DNA of 64,000 nt from an uncultured Alphaproteobacteria bacterium (GTDB taxonomy: Bacteria > Pseudomonadota > Alphaproteobacteria > HIMB59 > GCA-002718135): positions 67,356 to 131,355 of the forward strand of contig CACMKW010000002.1 of NCBI GenBank assembly GCA_902614395.1, read 5' to 3'. Below, one piece after another: positions 1-7,473 of this stretch. The position numbers were made by a program, and so were the translations under genes. Positions within the stretch are counted from its first letter, which is position 1. Each line of letters begins with the position of its first letter. The notes below the pieces were generated by a model that did not search any database, was not told the origin of the DNA, and worked only from the letters and a program-made list of their open reading frames with translations.

Positions 1-816
1 CTTCAATTATCCGGAATAGGTAATGAAAAATATCTTAAAAGCTTGGGAATAGAGGTAATTAATAATTTAGTTGGGGTGGGAGAAAATTTACAAGATCATT
101 TAGAGATGTATATTCAATATAAATCAAAAAAAAATGAAACATTACATTCTTTAGCAACAAATTTTCTCTATCAAGCAATTGAAGGATCAAAATGGTTTTT
201 GTTTAAAAAAGGTAGATTAGCAAACTCACACTTAGAGTTAGGAGGGTTTGTTAAATCTGACAAATCATATAATCATCCAAACTTACAATTTCATTTTTTT
301 CCATACTTAGTTATTAATCATGGTTTAGAAAATCCTAATTTTGAAGCTTTTCAATTTCATGTTTGTCCAAATAGACCAAAAAGTAGGGGTTTTGTTAAAA
401 TTAAAACAAATAACTATAAAGATGATCCTAAAATACAATTTAATTATCTTAAGCATGAAGATGATTTAAAACAAATGAGAGAAGGTGTGGTAATTGCAAA
501 AAAAATATTATCTCAAAAAGCGCTAAAAGAATATGTTGGTACTGAAATTAGGCCTGGGAAGAATGTATCTAATCAAAATGAGTTAGATGAAGTTATTAAA
601 AATACATCTGAATCTGCGTATCATCCGTCATGCACAAATAAAATGGGTGAGGACAAAACTTCAGTTGTAGACCAAAGCTTAAGGGTTCATGGAATTCAAA
701 ATTTAAGAGTTATTGATGCTTCTGTAATGCCAGATATTGTTAGTGCTAATTTAAATGCAACAACTATTATGATTGCTGAAAAAGCTTACGACCAAATAAA
801 GAGTACCGTTTGTTAG
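1..816 (+). CDS. GMC-family (choline dehydrogenase-like) oxidoreductase, C-terminal part
   Basis: This is a flavin-dependent GMC oxidoreductase, probably oxidising an alcohol such as choline. The frame is open to base 1, so the N-terminal FAD-binding part lies outside the window; about 271 residues remain. The start of the visible part has the signature LQLSGIG followed by GVGENLQDH, typical of BetA-like enzymes. The C-terminal GMC domain follows, with SAYHPSCTNKMG (catalytic His) and the closing NLNATTIMIAEKAYD block. Substrate cannot be fixed from this fragment, since GMC enzymes also oxidise other alcohols. The nearby carnitine-to-betaine genes make a quaternary-amine substrate plausible. 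The downstream small gene is convergent. Confidence 0.9.
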   Translation, partial: LQLSGIGNEKYLKSLGIEVINNLVGVGENLQDHLEMYIQYKSKKNETLHSLATNFLYQAIEGSKWFLFKKGRLANSHLELGGFVKSDKSYNHPNLQFHFFPYLVINHGLENPNFEAFQFHVCPNRPKSRGFVKIKTNNYKDDPKIQFNYLKHEDDLKQMREGVVIAKKILSQKALKEYVGTEIRPGKNVSNQNELDEVIKNTSESAYHPSCTNKMGEDKTSVVDQSLRVHGIQNLRVIDASVMPDIVSANLNATTIMIAEKAYDQIKSTVC

Positions 817-836
817 AGAATTAAAATCTAATATAA

Positions 837-1016
837 TTAGATAGTTTTTCTTCTAAGAGTCCAACCATATCTTTCGCTGTAGTATGCTTCGATACCATCA
901 GCAAGATTAAGGTCATAATTTGAGTCTATAGATCCTTCAAGAACCTTTTTCTCAATAGAACTCTGCTCTAGGCTTTCTTTTTGGTTATTAATGTTTTCTG
1001 TTAATTTACTATTCAT
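837..1016 (-). CDS. Small conserved-looking protein, 59 aa, divergent from the ScfR-type regulator
   Basis: An intact frame of 59 codons reads from an ATG at 1014-1016 to a TAA at 837-839. The product is hydrophilic, begins MNSKLTENINNQ and ends DGIEAYYSERYGWTLRRKTI. It has no signal peptide, membrane segment or Cys. I do not recognise the family. The aromatic-rich C-terminus and balanced composition look like real protein rather than AT-rich noise. No Shine-Dalgarno is seen; the ATG directly follows a double TTGTAAA repeat that matches the one at the start of the divergent regulator gene. It may therefore be a target of that regulator. Probably real, function unknown. Confidence 0.6.
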   Translation of the reverse strand: MNSKLTENINNQKESLEQSSIEKKVLEGSIDSNYDLNLADGIEAYYSERYGWTLRRKTI

Positions 1017-1036
1017 ATTTACAAGTTTTACAAATA
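1017..1036 (-). promoter_or_regulatory. Putative operator, two 9-bp direct repeats abutting the small gene's start
   Basis: Read on the minus strand this is TATTTGTAAAACTTGTAAAT, i.e. TTTGTAAAA then CTTGTAAAT, ending immediately before the ATG of the 59-aa gene. The same arrangement sits at the start of the divergent regulator. RamB/ScfR-type regulators are known to bind TTTGCAAA-like sites, so a binding site for that regulator is a reasonable inference. Confidence 0.5.
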
Positions 1037-1108
1037 TATAATAATGTAAAAAAAAACTAGATTTTTCTTTATTTTTAATGTAAAGAAAATTACTTTGAAT
1101 TTTTATTT

Positions 1109-1126
1109 TTTGTAAATTTTGTAAAT
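1109..1126 (+). promoter_or_regulatory. Putative autoregulatory operator, perfect tandem TTTGTAAAT repeat
   Basis: TTTGTAAAT occurs twice in perfect tandem at 1109-1117 and 1118-1126. The second copy overlaps the first two bases of the regulator's ATG at 1125. A protein bound here would block translation-start access or transcription. There is no room for a Shine-Dalgarno site, so the mRNA may be leaderless. The match to the repeat upstream of the divergent small gene supports a shared regulator. Confidence 0.5.
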
Positions 1127-2564
1127 GAATATTGAATCTGACATAAATTTTGGTCCAAGGTTAAAAAAACAAAGGATAAGCAAAGGTTTTTCACAAGCTG
1201 AATTATCAAAAACTATTGGAATATCTCCTAGTTATTTAAATTTAATTGAAAGTGGAAAAAGAAAAATACCGCTTTCCTTACTAATTAAAGCAGCTGATAA
1301 ATTAGATTTATCAATTAAAGACTTCTCAACAGAATCTAGCAAACGACTTCTTTCTGACGTGATGGATGTTTTAAGCAATGAAATTTTTGATGATTTAAAG
1401 ATAACCAATCACGATACAAGTGACTTCATTGGTTCAAATCCTAACATCGCTAAAGCATTACTGACAATTAATGATTCTTTTAAAAGCTTTAAAGAAGATA
1501 TGCAAAATCGACTTGAAACGATGGATGTAAATGCAAATCAAATAGAAAAACCAACAAGACTACCTGTAGAAATCGTTTCAGATATTCTTCAAGAAAATAA
1601 AAATTACTTTCATGATTTAGAAATTAGTTCTGAAAATCTAAGAAAAGAAATAGGTCTTGAAACTGGACCTAACATTGGTTCTGGATCAAAATTATCACTT
1701 TATCTCAAAGAAAAACATGGAATTGAGGTTAAAATTGTAACCATAAACGAAGACGAAAAAATAGTTAAAAGATTTGATGAAAGATCCAAGATTTTTTATC
1801 TTTCTGAAATGTTAACTTATACATCAAGAAATTTTCATTTAGCATCACAAGTTGCTTATTTAGAGGCTAATGATGTAATCAATAAAGTTATTAAAGAAAA
1901 TAATGTTGAATCAGAAGAAGTAGAACCATTGCTTAAACTATCTTTACTAAATTATTACGCTGCTGCTTTTATGATGCCTTATAACGATTTTTTAAAGAGT
2001 GCTAAATTACATAAATATGATGTGGAAATTTTAATGCATCATTATGCTTGTAGTTTTGAACAAGTTACACATAGATTAACAAATCTTCAAAGACCTGGAA
2101 ACGAAGGAGTGCCATTTCATTTTTTAAAAACAGATATTGCTGGAAATGTTTCAAAGCGCTTTTCTTTATCTGGTATTCATATACCAAGACATGGAGGTTC
2201 TTGTCCTAGATGGAATGTTTATACTGCATTTTTAAATCCTGGAAAAATTCATCCTCAAATATCTAAAATGCCTGATGGACGAGTATATTTTTGTATAGCA
2301 AGAGCTTTTGAGAAAGGAATTGAAAAACATGGAATGCCTAAAAGTTTTGTTTCGATTGGTTTAGGTTGTGATATGAAATACGCTAAAGATCTAATTTATT
2401 CTGAAGGAATTGATCTAAATAATAAAAAATTACAAATGCCAATTGGAGTTTCGTGTAGGATATGTCCTAGAGTGGAATGTCAGCAAAGAGCTTTTCCTCC
2501 AATTGATAAAGAACTTAAATTAGATATAAAATATCGAGGGACGTCTCCCTACGTTACAATTTAG
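1125..2564 (+). CDS. XRE-family transcriptional regulator of the ScfR/RamB short-chain acyl type
   Basis: This is a cytoplasmic DNA-binding regulator of 479 residues. Residues about 10-65 form a Cro/C1 helix-turn-helix (GFSQAELSKTIGISPSYLN, then LIESGKRKIP). The middle and C-terminal parts match the large C-terminal region of ScfR/RamB/PrpC-activator proteins: NYYAAAFMMPY, then HRLTNLQRPGNEGVPF, then SGIHIPRHGGSCPRWNVY, ending in the Cys-rich CRICPRVECQQRAFPP. No HExxH protease motif is visible. Known relatives control acetate, propionate or glyoxylate-cycle genes in response to acyl-CoA levels. Here it lies beside carnitine genes that make acetoacetate, so control of that pathway is plausible but unproven. 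A tandem TTTGTAAAT repeat overlaps the start codon. It converges with the curA-like gene, with stops adjacent. Confidence 0.88.
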   Translation: MNIESDINFGPRLKKQRISKGFSQAELSKTIGISPSYLNLIESGKRKIPLSLLIKAADKLDLSIKDFSTESSKRLLSDVMDVLSNEIFDDLKITNHDTSDFIGSNPNIAKALLTINDSFKSFKEDMQNRLETMDVNANQIEKPTRLPVEIVSDILQENKNYFHDLEISSENLRKEIGLETGPNIGSGSKLSLYLKEKHGIEVKIVTINEDEKIVKRFDERSKIFYLSEMLTYTSRNFHLASQVAYLEANDVINKVIKENNVESEEVEPLLKLSLLNYYAAAFMMPYNDFLKSAKLHKYDVEILMHHYACSFEQVTHRLTNLQRPGNEGVPFHFLKTDIAGNVSKRFSLSGIHIPRHGGSCPRWNVYTAFLNPGKIHPQISKMPDGRVYFCIARAFEKGIEKHGMPKSFVSIGLGCDMKYAKDLIYSEGIDLNNKKLQMPIGVSCRICPRVECQQRAFPPIDKELKLDIKYRGTSPYVTI

Positions 2565-3572
2565 TTAAATTTTAACTAACATTTTACCTAAATTTTTACC
2601 ATTCAGTAGATCTATAAATGCTTTAGGAGCATTTTCTATATTTTCATAAATTGTTTCTTTAAATTTTATTTTTCCTTCTGAAATCCAATTTCGCATATCA
2701 GTTTCAAAAGGTTCATTATCATTTTCATGATCAAAAATTAAAAAACCTTTTATTGTTAATCTTTTTACTAATACGTGAGCCATATTTTTTAGTCCAGCAG
2801 AAGCAGAAGTTGAATTCATTTGAGATATTCTTCCACAAATAATAATTCTTCCAAAATTTTTCATTCGAAAAATTGCAGACTCTAAAAAATCACCTCCAAC
2901 ATTATCAAAGTATAAGTCAAATCCTTCAGGACAAATTTCTTTTAAGTGAAGAACAAGGTTATCAATTTTCTTATAATTAAATGCCACATCAACATTTAAT
3001 TCATTTTTTAACCAATCAACTTTTTCATCTGATCCTGTACTAGCATAAACTTTACATCCTAAATTTTTTGCAATTTGACAAACTGTTGATCCAACACTTC
3101 CACCTGCTGAAGATACAAGAATACTTTGTCCCCTTTGTATATTCCCATGATTAAAAAGACCAATATATGCTGTTTGACCTGTCATTCCTAAAGGTCCTAG
3201 ATAAGTTTGCAATGGAAGATTGGAATTTTTTATTTTTTTTAAATCACCGCCTTTGCAAATGAAGTTATCTCTCATTCCAAAATTACTGAAAACAACATCT
3301 CCTTCTTTAAATTGTGAATCTTTTGATTTTTGGACTGACCCAATTGCATAACCTTCCATTTCCTCGCCTAGTAAAAAGGGTGGTTTATAATTTTTACGTT
3401 CTGTCATCCTTGCTCTCATATATGGATCAACAGATATCCATGAATTAAGAACATGAATATTATCTGTTTCATCTAATTTTAAAGTTTTAGATTTAATTTC
3501 AAAATCTTCTTCTTTAGGTAACCCAGTTGGTATATAATTTTTTAAAGCTACATATTTTGAGATTATTGTCAT
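2565..3572 (-). CDS. NADP-dependent zinc-independent MDR reductase (CurA/prostaglandin-reductase-like)
   Basis: A cytoplasmic medium-chain dehydrogenase/reductase of 335 residues, normal length for the family. Typical marks are ISVDPYMRARM near residue 47, LGEEMEGYAIG, LGPLGMTGQTAYIGL and the nucleotide-binding VSSAGGSVGSTVCQIAKNLG. It lacks the zinc-ligand pattern of alcohol dehydrogenases. Such enzymes reduce the double bond of alpha,beta-unsaturated ketones or aldehydes with NADPH. It is the last gene of a tight minus-strand operon behind the BKACE enzyme and carnitine dehydrogenase (2-base gap), so a role alongside carnitine breakdown is possible. The true substrate is unknown. Confidence 0.85.
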   Translation of the reverse strand: MTIISKYVALKNYIPTGLPKEEDFEIKSKTLKLDETDNIHVLNSWISVDPYMRARMTERKNYKPPFLLGEEMEGYAIGSVQKSKDSQFKEGDVVFSNFGMRDNFICKGGDLKKIKNSNLPLQTYLGPLGMTGQTAYIGLFNHGNIQRGQSILVSSAGGSVGSTVCQIAKNLGCKVYASTGSDEKVDWLKNELNVDVAFNYKKIDNLVLHLKEICPEGFDLYFDNVGGDFLESAIFRMKNFGRIIICGRISQMNSTSASAGLKNMAHVLVKRLTIKGFLIFDHENDNEPFETDMRNWISEGKIKFKETIYENIENAPKAFIDLLNGKNLGKMLVKI

Positions 3573-3574
3573 AA

Positions 3575-4495
3575 TTATAATTTATATTTTTTCTTTAATT
3601 CTAGCAAATCTATTAAGAAATTATCTCTTATGTTACTTAAATCTTTTATAGAATGGCTCTTTGATTGTTTTTTTGTGCCTTTAATGATTTTTTCTTTAAG
3701 TTTTTTTGTTAGTTTTGGAGATTTGAGTTTAGTCCATGGAAGTTTCAATGCTGGTCCAAACTGATCTAGCATATGTTTCATACCCATTTCTCCTCCCGCT
3801 AAGTGAAATGTCAAAAAAGTTCCCATCAGAGCCCATCTCATACCAGGACCATAACTTATTGCTTCATCTAAATCTTTTGTTGAAGCATATCCATCATTTA
3901 TAATATGTAAACCCTCTCTCCACAAAGCTTCTTGCAATCTATCAGATAAAAAGCCTGGTAATTCTTTTTCTACCAATAATGTTTTCATTTTAATTTTTTG
4001 ATAAAATTTTTTTGCTTTATTAAGATATAAATTTGTAGTTTTTTTACCTTTTACAATTTCAACCAAAGGTATAATATATACAGGATTAAAAGGATGAGCT
4101 ATGATTAATCTTTTTGGATTAATACATTTTGATTGTAAATCTGATGGAAGTAAACCAGATGAACTTGAAGCAATTATTGAATTTGATGGTGAATATTTAC
4201 TTATATTTTTTATAACATCTTTTTTTAAAGATAGTCGTTCAGGTACATTTTCTTGAATTAAATCTGCATTTTTCACTGCTTCCTCAATATCGTCTACGAT
4301 TTCCAAATTTTTTAAATTGATTTTTGTATTATATAATTTTTTAATAATTAAGTTTGTTCTTGTTATTTCATCTTTTAGAAAATTTAATTGCTGAGAATTT
4401 TTATCAAATGCTTTGACTTTTATACCGTTAGCAAGAAATCTAAGTATCCAGCCGGTACCAATTACACCAGTTCCAATGACAGCAATATTTTTCAA
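3575..4495 (-). CDS. cdhA: L-carnitine 3-dehydrogenase (3-hydroxyacyl-CoA dehydrogenase superfamily)
   Basis: Oxidises L-carnitine to 3-dehydrocarnitine with NAD+, in the cytoplasm. The N-terminal Rossmann fold starts IAVIGTGVIGTGWILRFLANG. The 3-hydroxyacyl-CoA-dehydrogenase-type central block has ENVPERLSLKKDV, SSSSGLLPSDLQ and AHPFNPVYIIPLVEIV, and the C-terminal helical domain has LPGFLSDRLQEALWREG and GPGMRW. At 306 residues it matches stand-alone carnitine dehydrogenases; some relatives carry a fused C-terminal thioesterase, which here is the separate gene at 5430. It lies one base after the BKACE gene, and that pairing is what separates it from a generic 3-hydroxyacyl-CoA dehydrogenase. 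Confidence 0.85.
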   Translation of the reverse strand: MKNIAVIGTGVIGTGWILRFLANGIKVKAFDKNSQQLNFLKDEITRTNLIIKKLYNTKINLKNLEIVDDIEEAVKNADLIQENVPERLSLKKDVIKNISKYSPSNSIIASSSSGLLPSDLQSKCINPKRLIIAHPFNPVYIIPLVEIVKGKKTTNLYLNKAKKFYQKIKMKTLLVEKELPGFLSDRLQEALWREGLHIINDGYASTKDLDEAISYGPGMRWALMGTFLTFHLAGGEMGMKHMLDQFGPALKLPWTKLKSPKLTKKLKEKIIKGTKKQSKSHSIKDLSNIRDNFLIDLLELKKKYKL

Positions 4496-4496
4496 A

Positions 4497-5387
4497 TTAA
4501 AAATGTTTTTTTAGTTTTAATTTTTCTCTTGTTTGTTGTGGTGATAAAATAGAAGCTCCCATATCTTCAACAATGCACCTTGCCTTTTCAACTAACTGTG
4601 CATTTGATGCAAAAACTCCTTTCTTTAAATAAAGATTGTCTTCCAGTCCTACACGAACATTTCCTCCTAAAATAACTGCTTGTGCAGCCATAGGCATTTG
4701 AGATCTTCCTATTCCAAATCCAGACCAAATACCTTCAGTAGGTACCATTTCAGCCATTGCTTTCATTGCGCTCGTTGTTGCTGGTGATCCCCAAGGTATA
4801 CCAAGGCATATTTGATAAAAAGGAGGACCATCAATTAAGCCTTCTTTATAAAGTTGGTTAGCAAACCATAAATGACCCATTTCAAAAGCTTCCATTTCCG
4901 GTTTCACTCCAAGCTCCTGCATTTTTTTTGCTGCAGTTCTTAGTTGTATCGGTGTATGAATAAATGTCATGTTTGAGTCACCAAAATTAAGTGATCCGCA
5001 ATCTAAAGTGCAAATTTCAGGTAATAACTCTTCAACATGTTCTAATCTGCTTAATGCATCGATCATATCTGTATTTGCTCCAACCGGATTTAAAGGATCT
5101 TTCCCAGTCCCAACTTCAAAATCACCACCCATACCTGTTGTAAAATTTAAAACTACATCAGTTTCAGAAGAACGAATTCTATCTGCCACTTCCTTATAAT
5201 AATTTAAATTTCTTGAAGGTTTGCCATCAGGTTCCCTTACATGTACATGAGCTATTGCAGCACCTGCTTTAGCGGCTTCAATTGAAGCATCAGCAATTTG
5301 TTTTGGCGTTATAGGTAATTCAGGATGTTTACCTGCTGTATCTCCTGATCCAGTTACTGCACATGAAATTATTACTTCATTATTCAT
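4497..5387 (-). CDS. cdhC: BKACE-family dehydrocarnitine-cleavage enzyme
   Basis: A zinc-dependent beta-keto acid cleavage enzyme (formerly DUF849), 296 residues. In carnitine users this enzyme transfers the acetyl part of 3-dehydrocarnitine: with acetyl-CoA it yields acetoacetate and betainyl-CoA. Visible marks are CAVTGSGDT near the start, the zinc-site motif [14 protein letters not shown] around residues 47-60, [13 protein letters not shown], and [11 protein letters not shown] near the end. It is the first gene of the minus-strand operon with carnitine dehydrogenase and a curA-like reductase, and is divergent from the thioesterase gene by 42 bases. BKACE enzymes vary in substrate; the assignment to dehydrocarnitine rests on this context. 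Confidence 0.85.
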   Translation of the reverse strand: MNNEVIISCAVTGSGDTAGKHPELPITPKQIADASIEAAKAGAAIAHVHVREPDGKPSRNLNYYKEVADRIRSSETDVVLNFTTGMGGDFEVGTGKDPLNPVGANTDMIDALSRLEHVEELLPEICTLDCGSLNFGDSNMTFIHTPIQLRTAAKKMQELGVKPEMEAFEMGHLWFANQLYKEGLIDGPPFYQICLGIPWGSPATTSAMKAMAEMVPTEGIWSGFGIGRSQMPMAAQAVILGGNVRVGLEDNLYLKKGVFASNAQLVEKARCIVEDMGASILSPQQTREKLKLKKHF

Positions 5388-5429
5388 TATTTTAAACTAC
5401 TATATTTTTTGAATTAATAAAGAAAAACA

Positions 5430-5897
5430 ATGAAGATATATTTAAATTCAGGAAGAGTTAAAAAGGAATGGACCGATTACAATGGTCATATGAATTTGGC
5501 ATTTTATATTCATCTTTTTGATGCTGGATGGGAAGTTCTTTTACAAAAATTTAATATGGGGGAAACTTCTGCAAAAACAGAGAAGAAAACCACTTTTGCC
5601 GTAGAGTCACACACAACTTATGACAAAGAAGTGAAAGAGGGTGATGAAGTAGATATTAATTTATTATTTCTTGATAGGGATAAAAAAAGATTAATTTATA
5701 AATTAGAAATGACACATAAGCTTGAAGGTTATAGAGCAGCAACAACAGAGGTTTGTTCTTTGTATGTTGATTTAAATGTTAGAAAAGTTTCTGAATTAGA
5801 ATTAGAAAAGCAAAAAGATATAGATAAATTTATTCAAGAAAATAAAAATAACTTTGATCCAGGTGACCTTACACTAATCAACAAGCTAAAAAAATAA
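5430..5897 (+). CDS. cdhB: Hot-dog thioesterase, probable betainyl-CoA thioesterase
   Basis: A 155-residue single hot-dog-fold thioesterase of the 4-hydroxybenzoyl-CoA type. The catalytic signature WTDYNGHMNLAFYIHLFDAG is at residues about 14-33; the Asp of DYNGHMN is the expected catalytic acid. A later SHTTYDKEVKEGDEV strand is also typical. In Pseudomonas, CdhB hydrolyses betainyl-CoA formed by CdhC to glycine betaine. Its position divergent from the BKACE/carnitine dehydrogenase operon supports that role. Its stop codon directly abuts the stop codon of the convergent HD-domain gene. Sequence alone shows only an acyl-CoA thioesterase; the substrate is inferred. Confidence 0.8.
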   Translation: MKIYLNSGRVKKEWTDYNGHMNLAFYIHLFDAGWEVLLQKFNMGETSAKTEKKTTFAVESHTTYDKEVKEGDEVDINLLFLDRDKKRLIYKLEMTHKLEGYRAATTEVCSLYVDLNVRKVSELELEKQKDIDKFIQENKNNFDPGDLTLINKLKK

Positions 5898-6476
5898 TTA
5901 TAAATTTCTATAAGGTGTTCTATTAAATATTCTTTGAACCATTGGAACAAATTCTTTTAAAGGAATTGTATCATAATTTGGATCAAATGATGCTTGATCC
6001 CATCTTTCACAAAAATCTATAGTGTCTTTAAAGAATTCATGACCTTTGAATTTATTTCTTAGATTTCTGTCTTTTCCATAATAATGATTATAGTAGTAGG
6101 CTTGGAACAAACCATGTTGTTCTACAATCCATCTTGTTTTTTCAGAAACAAAAGGTTTCAATACTGCAGCTGCAAGTTCAGAATGATTAAGAGGTGCAAT
6201 TTCATCACCTATATCATGCAATAAGGAAGCCACCACCATTTCTTCAGAAGCTTGTTCACGTAAAGCTCTGGATGCAGTTTGAAGAGAGTGTTCTAATCTC
6301 GAAACCTTATAGCCACCTAAAGAATTGTCTAAACTTTCTAGCACTCTTACTATTCTATCAGCAGTACCTTCAATAAATTTATCTTCAAAATTAGCAAGAA
6401 GTTCATAATCCTCTTTATCACCATGTTTCATTTCAGTGAATTTTACTTCATCTTTAGACATGAAATAATTATACAT
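5898..6476 (-). CDS. HD-domain diiron-oxygenase-like protein (PhnZ/TmpB/MIOX fold)
   Basis: A 192-residue HD-domain protein. The six metal ligands used by PhnZ are all present: H63 in LEHSLQTA, H87-D88 in LLHDIGD, H98 in NHSELAAA, H121 in VEQHG and D160 in CERWDQASFDP. This pattern, and the long HGLFQAYYYNHYYGKDRN insert, fit the mixed-valent diiron oxygenases rather than classical HD phosphatases. The PhnZ substrate-gate residues are not conserved: its Tyr24, Glu27 and His62 correspond to Leu, Tyr and Asp here. The substrate is therefore probably not an aminoethylphosphonate. A second start at Met6 (6461) is possible. The carnitine/betaine neighbours hint at quaternary-amine metabolism; function is unknown. 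Confidence 0.7.
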   Translation of the reverse strand: MYNYFMSKDEVKFTEMKHGDKEDYELLANFEDKFIEGTADRIVRVLESLDNSLGGYKVSRLEHSLQTASRALREQASEEMVVASLLHDIGDEIAPLNHSELAAAVLKPFVSEKTRWIVEQHGLFQAYYYNHYYGKDRNLRNKFKGHEFFKDTIDFCERWDQASFDPNYDTIPLKEFVPMVQRIFNRTPYRNL

Positions 6477-6489
6477 ATTTTTAAATTTT

Positions 6490-7473
6490 ATGAAACTAAT
6501 TCCTGAATGGTATGAACATCAATATTGTCTAATTGCTTGGCCATGTAATAAAGATCTTTATGGTAAAATTATTAATAAAGCCAGAGATGAAGTTTCAAAT
6601 GTAATTAATGAAATTGCAAAAACTGAGCATGTTATTGTGTTGTCAAATAAAGAAGACATTAATGAAATTCAAAATAAAACTGATCATAAAAATATAGATA
6701 TTGTAGAGTGTAAATTAGATGATTCTTGGATGCGAGATATTGCACCAATTTTTTATAACGAAGATGAAAAATTAAAATCAATTAGTTTTGAATTTAATGG
6801 TTATGGAAAGTATCCAGATTATTTAAATGATAATAAAATATCAAAATTTATTTCAAACTATTTAAATATCCCAACAAAAATTTCTGACTTAGTCATTGAA
6901 GGAGGAGCAATAACTTATGATGATAAAAAAAATTTATTTAGCACTAAAAATGTAATATTTAATAAAAATAGAAAACAAAAACATAATAGTGAGTATATTA
7001 TTAAAGAATTAAAGCTCTTGTTTGACTTAAATTATATTTTTTTATTTGAAAATGGACTAATGGAGGATGACACAGATGGTCATGTAGATAATTTATTATG
7101 CCCGATAGGAAATAATAAATATTTAATTGCTACAACTCACAAATTAGATCCTAATTATGAAATATTAGAAAAAAACAAAGCTGATCTTATTAAATTTTTT
7201 AAAGATACTAATCAAAGATTTGATTTAGTTGAAGTTCCTTTACCTACAAGAAAAAAGATTAATAATAAGAATATTATTAGTTCCTATATAAATTTCTATT
7301 TCAGTAAAAATAAAATTATCTTACCTAAATTCAATGTTAAGGAAGACAATGAGGTAAAATTAATTTTTGAAAATTTATTCCCAAATCGAGAAATTATGAT
7401 GTTGGAAACAGAGAATATAAATTATGGTGGAGGAAATATTCATTGTATAACAATGAATGTACCAAAAATATGA
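6490..7473 (+). CDS. aguA: Agmatine deiminase
   Basis: Hydrolyses agmatine to N-carbamoylputrescine and ammonia in the cytoplasm. It is a guanidino-modifying pentein-fold enzyme of 327 residues, slightly short for the family. Visible marks are LDDSWMRDIAPIF at residues about 76-88, the acidic/His motif EDDTDGHVDNLLCPIG, and the closing YGGGNIHCITMNVP with catalytic Cys319. Its stop overlaps the start of aguB as ATGA, showing translational coupling. Only 13 bases separate its ATG from the annotated start of the divergent HD-domain gene. Confidence 0.93.
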   Translation: MKLIPEWYEHQYCLIAWPCNKDLYGKIINKARDEVSNVINEIAKTEHVIVLSNKEDINEIQNKTDHKNIDIVECKLDDSWMRDIAPIFYNEDEKLKSISFEFNGYGKYPDYLNDNKISKFISNYLNIPTKISDLVIEGGAITYDDKKNLFSTKNVIFNKNRKQKHNSEYIIKELKLLFDLNYIFLFENGLMEDDTDGHVDNLLCPIGNNKYLIATTHKLDPNYEILEKNKADLIKFFKDTNQRFDLVEVPLPTRKKINNKNIISSYINFYFSKNKIILPKFNVKEDNEVKLIFENLFPNREIMMLETENINYGGGNIHCITMNVPKI

